Positions 50,301 through 59,191 of a stretch of DNA of 64,000 nucleotides are shown here, in pieces. Origin of the DNA: an uncultured Gelidibacter sp. (lineage in GTDB: Bacteria > Bacteroidota > Bacteroidia > Flavobacteriales > Flavobacteriaceae); contig NZ_CANMTE010000001.1 of assembly GCF_947500795.1 (NCBI RefSeq), positions 186,001-250,000 of the forward strand, in the 5' to 3' direction. The position numbers were made by a program, and so were the translations under genes. The notes below the pieces were generated by a model that was not told the origin of the DNA, searched no databases, and saw only the letters and a list, made by a program, of their open reading frames with translations. Position 1 is the stretch's first letter. The number at the start of each line of letters is the position of its first letter.

Positions 50301-51046
50301 TGCGTTTCAGCTTTTAATGAAATAACTGATTCGAATGGTTTTGTTTGATAAAAATCGGGCTTGTCAGCTGTTTTTGGTGCAAATTGCTCCACAGTTGGCC
50401 CTTGTATAAACGCTACGTTGTCTTTGTATGCCGAAACAATAGAGTTCGGATTTTTGTTTGAAGTCTCGCGAATCATCTTAAATAACGATGTTTCTTTTTC
50501 CTCTCCATCAATCACAAATGTGCCATTGAATATTTTATGACGGCAATGCTCACTATTGACTTGTGAGAATCCGAAGACTTCAGAATCCGTTAATTTTCTT
50601 CCAATTTTTTTAGATACACCTTCTAAATACTCAATCTCTTCATCGTTCAGCGCTAAGCCTTCTTTTTGGTTATAGGCAGCGATATCTTCAATTTCTAAAA
50701 TTGCTTCTGGTTGAATGTGAATGGTGAAGGAATCTTGGTTGAGCCCTTGATACTTTTCAGAGATCATAGGGTCATAATCTTTGAAATCTTCAGCTACAGC
50801 TTGAAATTCCTCAATACGAATGATGTCAGAAATCCCCATGTTTTGAGTAATTTCAACAGCATTGGTACTCCAAGGAGTAATCATTGCAGCTCGAGGACCA
50901 ACAAAAAAAGCATCGAGAGATGCTTGTTCTATTTTCGGTTGATTGCCAAATAACCACACTAATTTAGCGATGGTTTCAGCGTCTAATTCTTTTGTTGTTT
51001 GAACAGCGAATAGCTTGCTGCTTGCGTTTCCAAAGAAATGAATCAT
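47351..51046 (-). CDS. purL: phosphoribosylformylglycinamidine synthase
   Basis: Single-chain large PurL of 1231 residues, step 4 of purine synthesis (FGAR plus glutamine to FGAM). The N-terminal domain and linker (about 1-200) are followed by two AIRS-like ATP domains (SLKAETHNFPTTVEPFNGAATG; later LPLNNVAVMALDYKGKEGV) and a class I glutamine amidotransferase domain with nucleophile in SVGICNGAQLWMELEL. The length is slightly below the E. coli enzyme. One oddity: around residue 350-365 the stretch NSDSTLSAAEGSARK is not typical of the family and its DNA looks like a dispersed repeat. It stands alone with its own promoter box (51107-51100). Confidence 0.95.
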   Translation of the reverse strand: MIHFFGNASSKLFAVQTTKELDAETIAKLVWLFGNQPKIEQASLDAFFVGPRAAMITPWSTNAVEITQNMGISDIIRIEEFQAVAEDFKDYDPMISEKYQGLNQDSFTIHIQPEAILEIEDIAAYNQKEGLALNDEEIEYLEGVSKKIGRKLTDSEVFGFSQVNSEHCRHKIFNGTFVIDGEEKETSLFKMIRETSNKNPNSIVSAYKDNVAFIQGPTVEQFAPKTADKPDFYQTKPFESVISLKAETHNFPTTVEPFNGAATGSGGEIRDRLAGGKGSLPLAGTAVYMTSYSRLEENRPWEQKMDARPWLYQTPMDILIKASNGASDFGNKFGQPLICGSILTFEHDENSDSTLSAAEGSARKLGYDKVIMQAGGIGYGKADQALKDSPKTGDKVVILGGENYRIGMGGAAVSSADTGEFSTGITLNAVQRSNPEMQKRAANAVRGMVESDENFIVSIHDHGAGGHLNCLSELVEETGGLIDLDKLPVGDPTLSAKEIIGNESQERMGLVIAEKHVETLQKIADRERSPMYTVGDVTGNNRFTFESKTTGAKPMDLEMNDMFGSSPKTIMTDTTVTRNYEAVTYAKDKFNDYLDQLLQLEAVASKDWLTNKVDRCVGGKVAKQQCAGPLQLPLNNVAVMALDYKGKEGVATSIGHSPISGLIDPAAGSRNGITEALTNIIWAPLKDGLQSVSLSANWMWPCKNEGEDARLYEAVKAVSEFSIDLGINVPTGKDSLSMKQKYPNEEVISPGTVIISAAANCNDITKVVEPVFKKDAGPVYYINLSQDDFKLGGSSFAQIVNKIGDETPKVQQAAYVKTVFNTIQNLIKDNQIVAGHDVASGGLITTLLELCFADNNLGAKLDLTTIGEEDSFKLLFSENAGLVFQTIDTSAEDLLTNANIEFFKIGTVVEGDNLNILYGTDVYNLTVSKLRDTWFKTSFLLDQKQTANGLAQDRFDNYKNQPLQFKFPEHFTGVLENARGSENRPKAAILREKGSNSEREMANAMYLAGFDVKDVHMTDLISGRETLEDIQFLGAVGGFSNSDVLGSAKGWAGAIKYNEKANKVIKDFFKREDTLSVGICNGAQLWMELELVNPEHETHGKLTYNNSKKHESGFISVEIQKNNSVMLSTLEGSKLGVWISHGEGKFKLPLSEDNYQIVAKYGYEGYPANPNGSDFNTAMMCDTTGRHLVTMPHIERSIFQWNWAHYPDARKDEVSPWLEAFVNARKWIENR
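49966..49990 (-). repeat. REP-like sequence inside purL
   Basis: The minus-strand sequence CTGAGCGCAGCCGAAGGGT is close to the dispersed intergenic element with core CTGAGCGnAGTCGAAGGGT known in Bacteroidota. It is in frame and encodes LSAAEG. Membership of the repeat family is recognised from memory, not computed. Confidence 0.5.
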
Positions 51047-51099
51047 TATGTCTTAGTTTGTGGCCGCCTTTGAAGCAGTCATGTTGTGTTTTGAAAGTG

Positions 51100-51107
51100 C
51101 AAAATTA
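51100..51107 (-). promoter_or_regulatory. -7 box of purL
   Basis: The minus strand reads TAATTTTG, 54 bp before the purL ATG. No clear -33 element is seen. Confidence 0.45.
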
Positions 51108-51145
51108 ATCTTTTTTAAGCATATTTTTTTAAAATGTATCATAAA

Positions 51146-51174
51146 AAAAAGCGACTTGTTGAAGGTCGCTTTTT
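51146..51174 (-). terminator. terminator of the RsmB-type methyltransferase gene
   Basis: Stem AAAAAGCGAC/GTCGCTTTTT (10 bp) with a 9-nt loop, followed on the minus strand by a T run, 80 bp after the stop. Confidence 0.75.
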
Positions 51175-51253
51175 GTACTAATTTATGGGTTCATTTTTAC
51201 GATATCTATAGTTCCTGAAACTTAATTTTTTAGGGTAGATAAAGTGTTATGCC

Positions 51254-52465
51254 TTAATTTTTCTGGATCAATGCCATATAGAATCCGTCAAATCCTGATT
51301 TATGAGACATGATTTTTTCGTCTTTAACAAAAGTAAAGTCTTTTCCGATTTCAGATTTTAGAAATTCATTTACCTGATCTTGGTTTTCTGATGGCAATAT
51401 CGAGCATGTTGCGTACACCAATTGACCTCCAGATTTCACGATTCTTGCGTATTGTTGCAAAATTTCCTGTTGGGTTTTTTTGATGTTCTCAATAAATTCT
51501 GGTTGCAATTTCCATTTAGCATCCGGATTTCTTCTCAGTACGCCCAAACCTGAACAAGGTGCATCAATCAATACACGATCAGCTTTATCATATAGTTTTT
51601 TGATGACTTTGGTGCTTTCAATCGCACGTGTTTCAACATTAAAAACGCCGTTACGTTTCGCTCTACGCTTCAATTCATTCAGCTTATTGCCATAAATATC
51701 AAGAGCAATCACCTGACCTTTATTTTGCATTAAGGTAGCAATATGTAAAGCTTTCCCACCTGCACCCGCACACGTGTCTACAACGCGCATTCCTGGTTGC
51801 ACATTTAAAAATTCAGCCACCAATTGAGAGGACGCATCCTGCACTTCAAAATGGCCATTTTTAAAAGCTTCAGTTTGAAAAACGTTAGCACGTTCTTTTA
51901 ATTTTAAAGCATCTGGGTAATCTGCTAAGAATTCTGTTTCAATATCCAAGTCGAATAATTCCGCTTGAAGTTTTTCCTTAGTTGTTTGAAGCGTGTTGAC
52001 CCTTAAAATAACATCGGCTTGCTGATTTAAAGCACTGATTTCTTTGGTCCAAAGTTCAGCACCCAATTCTTTCTCTCCCATTTCATCCATCCAATCAGGA
52101 ATAGACTCTCTGTATTTTCTAATTTTAGAAAGTTCATCAAATTTTCCTTTGATTTTGCGGGTAGGGGTATTTTCAAAATAAGACCAATCCGGAAGTTTAA
52201 TGCCTTTTAAGGTTGCCCAAACAGCAAACATTCTCCAAATATTATCTCTATCAAAAGGTTCTTTTACTTCAGCAATTTCAGCATAGAGGCGTTTCCATCT
52301 TACAATGTCATAAGTAGTTTCTGCCACAAAAGCGCGATCGCGGGCTCCCCAACGTTTGTCGCGTTTTAATAGTTGTTGTATGACTTTGTCAGCGTATTGA
52401 CCTTCATTAAAAACGAGCATCAATCCATCAATAACTGCAAAACATAGATTTCTGTGTAACCTCAT
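51254..52465 (-). CDS. RsmB/NOP-family RNA (cytosine-5) methyltransferase
   Basis: A 403-residue cytoplasmic SAM-dependent enzyme that methylates cytosine in rRNA or tRNA. The N-terminal ~140 residues resemble the NusB-like RNA-binding part. The Rossmann core has SAM motif I VVDTCAGAGGKALHIA. The two catalytic Cys are in IDAPCSGLGVLRRNP (motif IV) and LVYATCSILPSENQ (motif VI), both intact. It is near to RsmB (16S m5C967) but the exact target base cannot be named. A -7 box TAACTTTG lies 68 bp upstream. Confidence 0.92.
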   Translation of the reverse strand: MRLHRNLCFAVIDGLMLVFNEGQYADKVIQQLLKRDKRWGARDRAFVAETTYDIVRWKRLYAEIAEVKEPFDRDNIWRMFAVWATLKGIKLPDWSYFENTPTRKIKGKFDELSKIRKYRESIPDWMDEMGEKELGAELWTKEISALNQQADVILRVNTLQTTKEKLQAELFDLDIETEFLADYPDALKLKERANVFQTEAFKNGHFEVQDASSQLVAEFLNVQPGMRVVDTCAGAGGKALHIATLMQNKGQVIALDIYGNKLNELKRRAKRNGVFNVETRAIESTKVIKKLYDKADRVLIDAPCSGLGVLRRNPDAKWKLQPEFIENIKKTQQEILQQYARIVKSGGQLVYATCSILPSENQDQVNEFLKSEIGKDFTFVKDEKIMSHKSGFDGFYMALIQKN

Positions 52466-52532
52466 TTGTTAAGTTGTATATTGTAAGTCGTATAATTGAA
52501 CGACTGTAGTTTAATATAAAAAATTGCGATTG

Positions 52533-52540
52533 CAAAGTTA
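52533..52540 (-). promoter_or_regulatory. -7 box of the RsmB-type gene
   Basis: The minus strand reads TAACTTTG, matching TAnnTTTG, 68 bp before the start codon. Confidence 0.45.
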
Positions 52541-52615
52541 CGCTAAAATGCTGCGAATGTATCCTTATTTTAATATTTTTAATGCGAAAACAATTACCTT
52601 TCCATAAAAAATATA

Positions 52616-53665
52616 ATGATGAGAATTTTACTCTGTGTTTTGCTGGTTTCAACGCTATTTTCTTGTAAAAACGACGATCAAAAAGTCAACAAAAATAGAG
52701 ACTCAGTTCAGATAGAAACCATTTTGAATGATTCGCTTTTAAGTATAAGAGCCATTGATGTGGCTTCTGATAGGAGCATGGCTTTTGCTGCCAATAACGG
52801 CGTTTTTGGATTGTACAATCCGCTCACTGATCAATGGGGAACGGCAAAACAGAGTTATGATACGTTAGATTTACAGTTTAGAGCTGTAGCCAGAACGGTT
52901 AATGATTTCTTTATGTTAAGCGTTGGAAATCCAGCATTGCTATATAAAACAGGCGAAACAGGAGCAATGGAAATTGTTTATAAGGAAGAACATGAAAAGG
53001 TGTTTTATGATGCTTTGGCGTTTTGGAATTCGAAGGAAGGCCTCGCTATTGGTGATCCAACAGATGATTGTATGAGCATCATTTTTACGCGTGATGGAGG
53101 GGAAACGTGGAACAAAATTGCGTGCGATCAATTACCAAAAGTAAAAGAAGGGGAAGCGGCATTTGCAGCCAGCAACAGTAATATTGCCATTGTAGGCGAC
53201 AATACATGGATTGCGACCGGTGGAAAAACCAGCCGTATTTTATTTTCTCCAAATAAGGGGGAGTCTTGGGAGGTTTTTGAAACCCCAATGGTTAACGGAG
53301 AAGAGACAACGGGTATTTATTCCATTGATTTTTATGATGCCAAAAACGGATTTGCAATTGGCGGCGATTATACAAAACCTGAGCAAACCAAAGCTAATAA
53401 AATGAAAACTACAGATGGAGGTAGAACTTGGAAAATAGTTGGCGATGGTGAAGAACCGGGCTATAGAAGTTGTGTGCAGTATGTTCCTAATAAAGGAGGG
53501 AAGGAGTTGGTTGCTGTAGGATTTAAAGGCATTGATTATTCATACGATTCTGGTAACACATGGAAACATTTAAGTGATGAAGGCTTTTATACCTTACGCT
53601 TTTTAAACGATAGTGTAGCGTATGCTGCCGGGAAAGGAAGAATCTCGCGATTGAATTTTAACTAA
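52616..53665 (+). CDS. exported BNR/YCF48-like beta-propeller lipoprotein
   Basis: A 349-residue lipoprotein (signal ending STLFSC, Cys 17) built of repeating beta-propeller blades with the Asp-box pattern, for example FTRDGGETWNKIA, FSPNKGESWEVFE, KTTDGGRTWKIVG and YDSGNTWKHL. These match the sialidase BNR/YCF48 group, often annotated oxidoreductase or photosystem stability-like. No active site is evident. The first two codons are both ATG; either may start translation. It is monocistronic and divergent from the RsmB-type gene. Function unknown. Confidence 0.83.
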   Translation: MMRILLCVLLVSTLFSCKNDDQKVNKNRDSVQIETILNDSLLSIRAIDVASDRSMAFAANNGVFGLYNPLTDQWGTAKQSYDTLDLQFRAVARTVNDFFMLSVGNPALLYKTGETGAMEIVYKEEHEKVFYDALAFWNSKEGLAIGDPTDDCMSIIFTRDGGETWNKIACDQLPKVKEGEAAFAASNSNIAIVGDNTWIATGGKTSRILFSPNKGESWEVFETPMVNGEETTGIYSIDFYDAKNGFAIGGDYTKPEQTKANKMKTTDGGRTWKIVGDGEEPGYRSCVQYVPNKGGKELVAVGFKGIDYSYDSGNTWKHLSDEGFYTLRFLNDSVAYAAGKGRISRLNFN

Positions 53666-53685
53666 CCAATTAGTGTATTTATAAA

Positions 53686-53723
53686 AAAATCCCAAATTCC
53701 TTTTCGTTGGGATTTGGGATTTT
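53686..53723. terminator. bidirectional terminator
   Basis: Perfect 12-bp stem AAAATCCCAAAT/ATTTGGGATTTT between convergent genes, with A and T runs on both sides. Confidence 0.78.
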
Positions 53724-53751
53724 AATTTTTAAAGTGGTCCGTCTTGAAGGT

Positions 53752-54183
53752 TTAATCCTTGCTATGACGCTTTTTATATTCTTGAAGCATTTTTCGGTTG
53801 AATTCTTCTTCTGCCAGTTTTAATTGAATGATTTTTTTAGCAGGCATGACTTTCAACAGACTTTCCACAAAATTGGAGCGTAAGTCTTCACGTTCTTTTT
53901 CGAATGCTACAAAGTCTTTAAGCATGGCTTTGGCTTGCGCTTCAGTCATGTCTTCCGAAATTTGTTTACGCTTTTCATAACCCATTCTACGTTGCTCATC
54001 TTTCTTATTTTCATAAGTGTTATAAATAGGCCAGAATTTTTGAGCTTCAGTTTCAGTTAATGCCAAACGTTCTGTAATAAAAGCGACTTTAAGTGCCTTT
54101 ATTTTTTCTCTTCGGTCAGAATTTTGGGAAAATGTAGACCATGAGGTTAAGACTACACATAATGTGATAATAATTTTTTTCAT
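53752..54183 (-). CDS. exported helical protein, Spy/CpxP-like stress sensor
   Basis: A 143-residue exported protein (signal peptide about 1-19, ending STFSQN) that is almost wholly charged helix. It carries LALTETEAQKFWPIYNTYENKK and later LRSNFVESLLKVMPAKKIIQLKLAEEE, resembling the Spy/CpxP LTxxQ arrangement. In Flavobacteriaceae such a gene commonly closes an ECF sigma triad and is annotated sensor of ECF-type sigma factor. Its ATG overlaps the stop of the preceding gene (ATGA), so it belongs to that operon. A chaperone or signal role is inferred. Confidence 0.75.
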   Translation of the reverse strand: MKKIIITLCVVLTSWSTFSQNSDRREKIKALKVAFITERLALTETEAQKFWPIYNTYENKKDEQRRMGYEKRKQISEDMTEAQAKAMLKDFVAFEKEREDLRSNFVESLLKVMPAKKIIQLKLAEEEFNRKMLQEYKKRHSKD

Positions 54184-54692
54184 TTGTCGTTTATTAAATC
54201 TTCAATAGAAGCATTATTAATTAAGTAGTTTTCTAAAGATTCATCAGTAAAAGTGTTTGCTACAAAATCATCCACCACAATATCCTCAGCATTCAATAAT
54301 GAGGTAATGTCATAAATATTTAAGTTTTCATTATTAAGATAACTTTCAATAGAGGCTGTTTCCACCTGATTTATTGTTAAGATATTATCAGATTTCAGGA
54401 AAACTGTAAACATCAAAACGAGAACCGCGGCAGCACCCGAAATATAGGCGGCCTTTCGCCATGACACCAACGATCTCACTTTAGGTTGTTGAACATCTTT
54501 AAGTCGATTTTCTAATTTAGCATCAAAACTCTCAAAGTAATGTTCCGGTACTTTATAACCAGGACCATCCATCTCTGACATTTCCTTTTGAACCGCCATT
54601 TTTTTGAATAGACGTTCATCAAAATTGTCAAAATAAGAGTCAGGTGTTTTAAAACCTGGTTCCTTAATTGTATGTAACTTACTTTTTTTCAT
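54180..54692 (-). CDS. probable anti-sigma membrane protein of the second ECF triad
   Basis: A 170-residue protein with a cytoplasmic N-terminus holding two similar motifs (EPGFKTPDSYFDNFDERLF and GPGYKVPEHYFESFDAKLE), one membrane helix (AAYISGAAAVLVLMFTVFL, near residue 90) and an acidic C-terminal tail. It does not match a named anti-sigma family that I recognise, but its position between the sigma gene and the Spy-like gene and the single-span topology fit that role. The repeated PxxYF-x-F segment may be the sigma-binding element. Confidence 0.7.
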   Translation of the reverse strand: MKKSKLHTIKEPGFKTPDSYFDNFDERLFKKMAVQKEMSEMDGPGYKVPEHYFESFDAKLENRLKDVQQPKVRSLVSWRKAAYISGAAAVLVLMFTVFLKSDNILTINQVETASIESYLNNENLNIYDITSLLNAEDIVVDDFVANTFTDESLENYLINNASIEDLINDK

Positions 54693-54725
54693 GCTATTAG
54701 TATGACGTATTATTTAACGAAAGGT

Positions 54726-55268
54726 TTAATCGCTTGTTAAATAAGCTTCAATTTTCTTCACTGCTATATGATAAGATGCCTTTAATGCGCCTTCACTTGT
54801 TTCCAAAATCTCAGACATTTCTGAATATTTCAAATCATCAAAATAGCGCATATTAAAAACTAACTGCTGTTTTTGAGGCAACGTGGCCATGGCTTGCTGT
54901 AATTTTAATTGAATGTCGTTGCCTTCAAAATACACATCAGCTTCAAGATTCGCCATGGTCTGCTCTTGTAATTCTTCGCTGTTGATGTTTTTTAATTTGG
55001 CATTGAGCTTTAAATGGGTGATGGCTTCATTAGTGGCAATACGATACATCCAAGAAAACAGTTTGCTTTCCCCTTTAAAGTTATGGATATTTTTGTAGAC
55101 TTTAATGAAGGTGTTTTGTAGCACATCATCAGCATCATCATGAGATCTTACAATCTTACGGATATGCCAATATAAACGTTCTTTATAGAGCGCTAGTAAC
55201 TCCTTAAAAGCCGAGTCTTTGGTCTTTTCGGAAGTCAATCTTAAGATGAGAGCGGCGTCATTATCCAC
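54726..55268 (-). CDS. ECF-type RNA polymerase sigma factor (second)
   Basis: A 180-residue sigma-70 family protein. Region 2 includes DVLQNTFIKVYKNIHNF and KLFSWMYRIATNEAITHL; region 4 includes FDDLKYSEMSEILETSEGALK with a helix-turn-helix. The N-terminus opens MDNDAALILRLTSEKTKDSAF. It starts the triad sigma - membrane protein - Spy-like protein, a set widespread in Flavobacteriaceae whose signal is not known. It is unrelated in detail to the other ECF factor in this window. Confidence 0.92.
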   Translation of the reverse strand: MDNDAALILRLTSEKTKDSAFKELLALYKERLYWHIRKIVRSHDDADDVLQNTFIKVYKNIHNFKGESKLFSWMYRIATNEAITHLKLNAKLKNINSEELQEQTMANLEADVYFEGNDIQLKLQQAMATLPQKQQLVFNMRYFDDLKYSEMSEILETSEGALKASYHIAVKKIEAYLTSD

Positions 55269-55418
55269 AAAAACGTTTTTTTATAAGACTGCTCAAGGTA
55301 TAAAAAGTTTAATATTTAATTCAAAAATTATAGGTAATTGTAACGTATTGTAAATCAATGATTAAAGGTTTGTTGTATCGATTAAACGCAAATAAATACG
55401 ATAAAATGCGATTTTTTC

Positions 55419-55449
55419 TTGTTTTATATTATGAAATGGAATATATTTG
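55419..55449 (+). promoter_or_regulatory. promoter of a putative small RNA
   Basis: TTG (55419-55421), 20 nt spacer, then TATATTTG (55442-55449): one of the better fits to the Bacteroidota promoter consensus in this window. No protein-coding gene lies downstream on this strand before the terminator. Confidence 0.6.
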
Positions 55450-55453
55450 TATC

Positions 55454-55538
55454 ACTAACCTACTTAAGATTAATGCCTCCCCAAGCATTGATTGTTATAA
55501 AAAAAAGGATGCTTCACGATAGTGGCATCCTTTTTTTA
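55454..55538 (+). ncRNA. candidate small RNA of about 85 nt
   Basis: From the promoter above, a transcript starting near 55454 would contain a 9-bp hairpin (55468-55493, core AATGC-CTCCCCAA-GCATT, two wobbles) with a C-rich 8-nt loop. It would end at a strong terminator hairpin (AAAAAGGATGC/GCATCCTTTTT) with a T run. The only reading frame is 9 codons long. A C-rich loop on a small terminator-ended RNA is a common antisense-type design. The RNA overlaps no gene; it ends about 20 bp before the 3' end of the convergent ABC gene. Confidence 0.5.
55502..55538. terminator. terminator shared by the small RNA and the ABC exporter operon
   Basis: An 11-bp stem, AAAAAGGATGC with GCATCCTTTTT, with an inner CAC/GTG pairing. 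A and T runs on both sides allow termination in both directions. Confidence 0.78.
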
Positions 55539-55556
55539 ATTTAAAGTGGGTTGGGT

Positions 55557-57383
55557 TTATTCAAAACTTTGCATATCCACAAGCATTTTGTAAACGCCAT
55601 TTTTTTGAATGAGTTCATTGTGCGTTCCTTGCTCTACAATTTCACCTTTTTGCATCACTACAATTTCGTCCGCATTTTGAATGGTAGACAAGCGATGGGC
55701 GATAACAATTGACGTTCTGTTGCGCATCATATTTTCGAGAGCAGATTGTACTAAGCGTTCACTTTCAGTATCTAAAGCAGATGTTGCCTCATCAAGAATC
55801 ATGATTGGTGGATTTTTAAGCACCGCTCTGGCAATACTCAATCGTTGCTTCTGACCGCCAGATAATTTATTTCCTGAGTCACCAATATTAGAATCTATGC
55901 CATTTGGAAGGTCTTTAACAAACTCCCAAGCGTTGGCAATTTTTAAGGCTTCAATGACTTCTTCATCAGTAGCGTTTTGCTTACCAATTTTTAGATTGTT
56001 TTTAATGGTGTCATTAAATAAGATAGAATCTTGAGATACCACACCTAACATCGCGCGAAGTGAGGTTTGGGACAAATCTTTAATATTTACACCATCAATA
56101 GAAATAGTACCTTCATTTACATCATAAAACCTGGTAAGAAGGTTCGCGATGGTGCTTTTTCCACTTCCAGACTGTCCAACGAGTGCTACTGTTTTTCCTT
56201 TCGGAACATTGAGATTAAAGTTTTTAAGGACTAAATCATCTTGATATTTAAAGGAAATGTTATCTACTTTAACGTTCGACTCGAATTGTTCCTTAACAAC
56301 AGGATTTTCAATTTCCTGAATGGTATTTTCAGATTCTAAAAACTCCAAGATCCTGTTTGCCGCACCGTTTCCTTTTTTAACGCCATAACTTGCTTTTGCA
56401 ATTGCCTTTGCTGGCGTTAAAATGTTATAGGCAAGAGTGATATAGCCAATAAAGAAACTGGCATCCATAGAATTGTCCACAAACACCAAATATCCACCAT
56501 AGACCAACAAAATCCCGATAACAATGATGCCTAAAAACTCACTAATTGGCGACGCTAAATTTTGACGATTTAGCAGTGTGTTGGAATATGTATAGTAACG
56601 CTGGTTGGAATCTTCAAACTTTTTGGCAAACACATGTTCTACATCAAAAGCTTTGATAATGCGCAAACCTGACATGGTTTCTTCCAATATTGAAAGAAAG
56701 ATTCCTTGTTCCTGCTGTACTTTTAAAGATCCTTTTTTAAGTGATTTACCAACTTTTGAGATGATAAAGCCTGAAATCGGAATGAATATAAAAACAAATA
56801 AGGTCAGTTTAGCGCTCAAAATAAGCATCGCTATCAAAGAGAACAAAATGGTTAAAGGTTCTCTGACAATCATTTCTAAAATAGCTAAAAATGAGTTTTT
56901 TACTTCGTCAACATCACTGCTGACGCGGGAAATGGTATCTCCTTTAGTTTTTTCAGAATAGAAGGCGAGTGGTAAGGTGACTATTTTATCAAACAGTACA
57001 TTTCTGATGTCTTTTAATACCCCATTTCTTAAAAATGTGATGTAAAACATCGCAAGGTAATTGAAGAGATTTTTCAGTAAAAAGATACTGATAATCACGC
57101 CTACCATGAGCATTAGCACTTTGAAGTCGCCATAAACCTCAATTTTATCACTGATAAAGTAATTGAGATAATCTTCAACATAGCTCTTAATGCTGCCTAT
57201 ACCTTCAAAAGTAGGTTCAGTCACCACTTCGCGTTGATCATTAAAAATAACCTTAAAGATCGGAATTAACGCAACAAACGATAGGGTGCTGAATAGTGCA
57301 TATAGGATGTTGAAAAAAATGTTGAGGTAAGCATATTTTTTATACGGAATAATAAACCGATAAAACTTTTTTAAATATTCCAT
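55557..57383 (-). CDS. MsbA-like ABC exporter (fused membrane and ATPase domains)
   Basis: A 608-residue half-transporter that works as a dimer in the inner membrane. Six helices (about 1-330) precede the ATPase with Walker A GQSGSGKST, signature LSGGQKQR, Walker B PPIMILDEATSAL and H-loop IVIAHRLS. It belongs to the MsbA/lipid-exporter group; lipid A-core or a drug are possible substrates but not decided by sequence. It starts directly after the phosphoglucomutase stop, so the two genes form one operon. Confidence 0.92.
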   Translation of the reverse strand: MEYLKKFYRFIIPYKKYAYLNIFFNILYALFSTLSFVALIPIFKVIFNDQREVVTEPTFEGIGSIKSYVEDYLNYFISDKIEVYGDFKVLMLMVGVIISIFLLKNLFNYLAMFYITFLRNGVLKDIRNVLFDKIVTLPLAFYSEKTKGDTISRVSSDVDEVKNSFLAILEMIVREPLTILFSLIAMLILSAKLTLFVFIFIPISGFIISKVGKSLKKGSLKVQQEQGIFLSILEETMSGLRIIKAFDVEHVFAKKFEDSNQRYYTYSNTLLNRQNLASPISEFLGIIVIGILLVYGGYLVFVDNSMDASFFIGYITLAYNILTPAKAIAKASYGVKKGNGAANRILEFLESENTIQEIENPVVKEQFESNVKVDNISFKYQDDLVLKNFNLNVPKGKTVALVGQSGSGKSTIANLLTRFYDVNEGTISIDGVNIKDLSQTSLRAMLGVVSQDSILFNDTIKNNLKIGKQNATDEEVIEALKIANAWEFVKDLPNGIDSNIGDSGNKLSGGQKQRLSIARAVLKNPPIMILDEATSALDTESERLVQSALENMMRNRTSIVIAHRLSTIQNADEIVVMQKGEIVEQGTHNELIQKNGVYKMLVDMQSFE

Positions 57384-59111
57384 TTAATTCAGGTGCATGT
57401 CTTTAAGTATCGCATCAATTTTTTGCTGTAGTTGTGCATCTACTTTTGAAAATTCTTCAACAGATGACAATGGTGTATTGACGCTCAAATAAAACTTTAT
57501 TTTTGGCTCTGTTCCACTAGGTCTCAAAGCTATTTTACTGCCATCTTCAGTGTAATAAATAATAACGTTCGATTTTGGGATGGCTATTTCTTCTTCTTGA
57601 TTCGTTATAAAATTCTTTGCTTTTGAAAGCTGATAATCTTCAATGCGCGTCACTTTGGAACCATTAATTTCTTTTAATGGGTTTTCTCTGGCGTCAATCA
57701 TCATCTGATTGATTTCTTGTGCGCCTTCCATGCCTTTTTTGGTAATAGACACTAAATGTTCCTTATAAAGACCATGTGTCACATATAATTGTAATAATCT
57801 TTCGTAAAATGAGCTGCCTTCAGCTTTTGCCTGTGCAGCAATTTCACAAGCCAATAGGGTGGAAGTGACCGCATCTTTATCGCGCACAAAATCGCCCACC
57901 ATAAATCCGAAACTTTCTTCGCCACCACCAATAAAGTCGAGCTCAGGAAAATCCTTGATCATTTTGGCAATCCATTTAAATCCGGTTAAGCCTTCTTTGT
58001 AATCAACACCGTAGGATTTTGTTAAAACTTCCACCATTGGCGTAGACACAATTGTTGAACCTACAAATTCATTACCATCAAGTTTGCCTTCTTTTCTCCA
58101 TTGTTGCAGTAGGAAATCGGTCATTACCAACATGGCCTGATTACCATTAAGAAGCACTAATTTATTATCCAAATCTCTAACGGCAACGCCAAGTCGGTCG
58201 CAATCAGGATCTGTACCAATTACGATATCGGCATTTAATGTTTCTGCGAGTTCTGTGGCCATTTTTAAAGCTTCAGGTTCTTCAGGGTTAGGCGATTTAA
58301 CCGTTGGGAAATCACCATTTGGAACCTCTTGCTCCTTCACAAGATGCACATTTTTGTAGCCTGCACGTTTTAATGTTTCAGGAACTGTCGTAATAGATGT
58401 CCCGTGAAGCGATGTGAACACCATGGTTAGGTCTTCTTTAGCTTCCTTGTTGGTGAAATTTCCGTTTTTAACTGAAGCATTGATAAATGCATCATCCACT
58501 TCTTTTCCAATATAATTGATGAGATTTTCGTTTGCCTCAAATTTGATTTCAGAATAATCCAGACTGTTGATTTCTTTAATAATTTCTGCATCTTGAGGTG
58601 GCACTAATTGTCCGCCATCTTGCCAATACACTTTGTAACCATTATATTCTGGAGGATTATGAGAGGCCGTAAGTACGATGCCGCAATGACAATCCAAATG
58701 TTTTACTGAAAATGATAATTCTGGCGTGGTGCGTAAATCTTCAAATAAATAAACTTCAATGTTATTTGCTGAAAATACATCAGCGACAACTTTAGCTAAG
58801 GATTTACTATTATGTCTACAGTCATAAGCAATGACCACCTTGAGTTTTTCATTAGGAAACTGCTCATGCAAATAATTGCTCAAGCCTTGTGTATTTCTTC
58901 CTAAGGTATATTTATTAATACGGTTGGTGCCCACACCCATAACGCCGCGCATGCCACCGGTACCAAATTCGAGATCCTTATAAAAAGCATCCTGGATTTC
59001 TTTAGGTTGGAAAGCAATACTGTCTTTAATCTTGTCTTGCGTTTCCTGATCAAAAGTTGGTGTTAGCCACGTATTGATACGTTCTAAAATTTTTGGTTCG
59101 ATGTAGATCAT
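57384..59111 (-). CDS. phosphoglucomutase / phosphomannomutase
   Basis: A 575-residue alpha-D-phosphohexomutase that interconverts sugar 1- and 6-phosphates. The active-site Ser loop is [16 protein letters not shown], the Mg2+ loop is [11 protein letters not shown], the sugar loop has [19 protein letters not shown], and the phosphate loop is [14 protein letters not shown]. The length and the [12 protein letters not shown] segment match the PGM/PMM long type. It provides sugar nucleotide precursors for surface glycans, consistent with the glycosyltransferase just upstream. Operon with the ABC exporter. Confidence 0.93.
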   Translation of the reverse strand: MIYIEPKILERINTWLTPTFDQETQDKIKDSIAFQPKEIQDAFYKDLEFGTGGMRGVMGVGTNRINKYTLGRNTQGLSNYLHEQFPNEKLKVVIAYDCRHNSKSLAKVVADVFSANNIEVYLFEDLRTTPELSFSVKHLDCHCGIVLTASHNPPEYNGYKVYWQDGGQLVPPQDAEIIKEINSLDYSEIKFEANENLINYIGKEVDDAFINASVKNGNFTNKEAKEDLTMVFTSLHGTSITTVPETLKRAGYKNVHLVKEQEVPNGDFPTVKSPNPEEPEALKMATELAETLNADIVIGTDPDCDRLGVAVRDLDNKLVLLNGNQAMLVMTDFLLQQWRKEGKLDGNEFVGSTIVSTPMVEVLTKSYGVDYKEGLTGFKWIAKMIKDFPELDFIGGGEESFGFMVGDFVRDKDAVTSTLLACEIAAQAKAEGSSFYERLLQLYVTHGLYKEHLVSITKKGMEGAQEINQMMIDARENPLKEINGSKVTRIEDYQLSKAKNFITNQEEEIAIPKSNVIIYYTEDGSKIALRPSGTEPKIKFYLSVNTPLSSVEEFSKVDAQLQQKIDAILKDMHLN

Positions 59112-59136
59112 GCTGCTGTGATTATGATTTATAATG

Positions 59137-59144
59137 CAAAAATA
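59137..59144 (-). promoter_or_regulatory. -7 box of the phosphoglucomutase operon
   Basis: The minus strand reads TATTTTTG, matching TAnnTTTG, 26 bp before the ATG. Confidence 0.42.
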
Positions 59145-59191
59145 AGGAATTCAATAAATGTGGACTTGAAATCGATTTTAAATGTGAAGAA

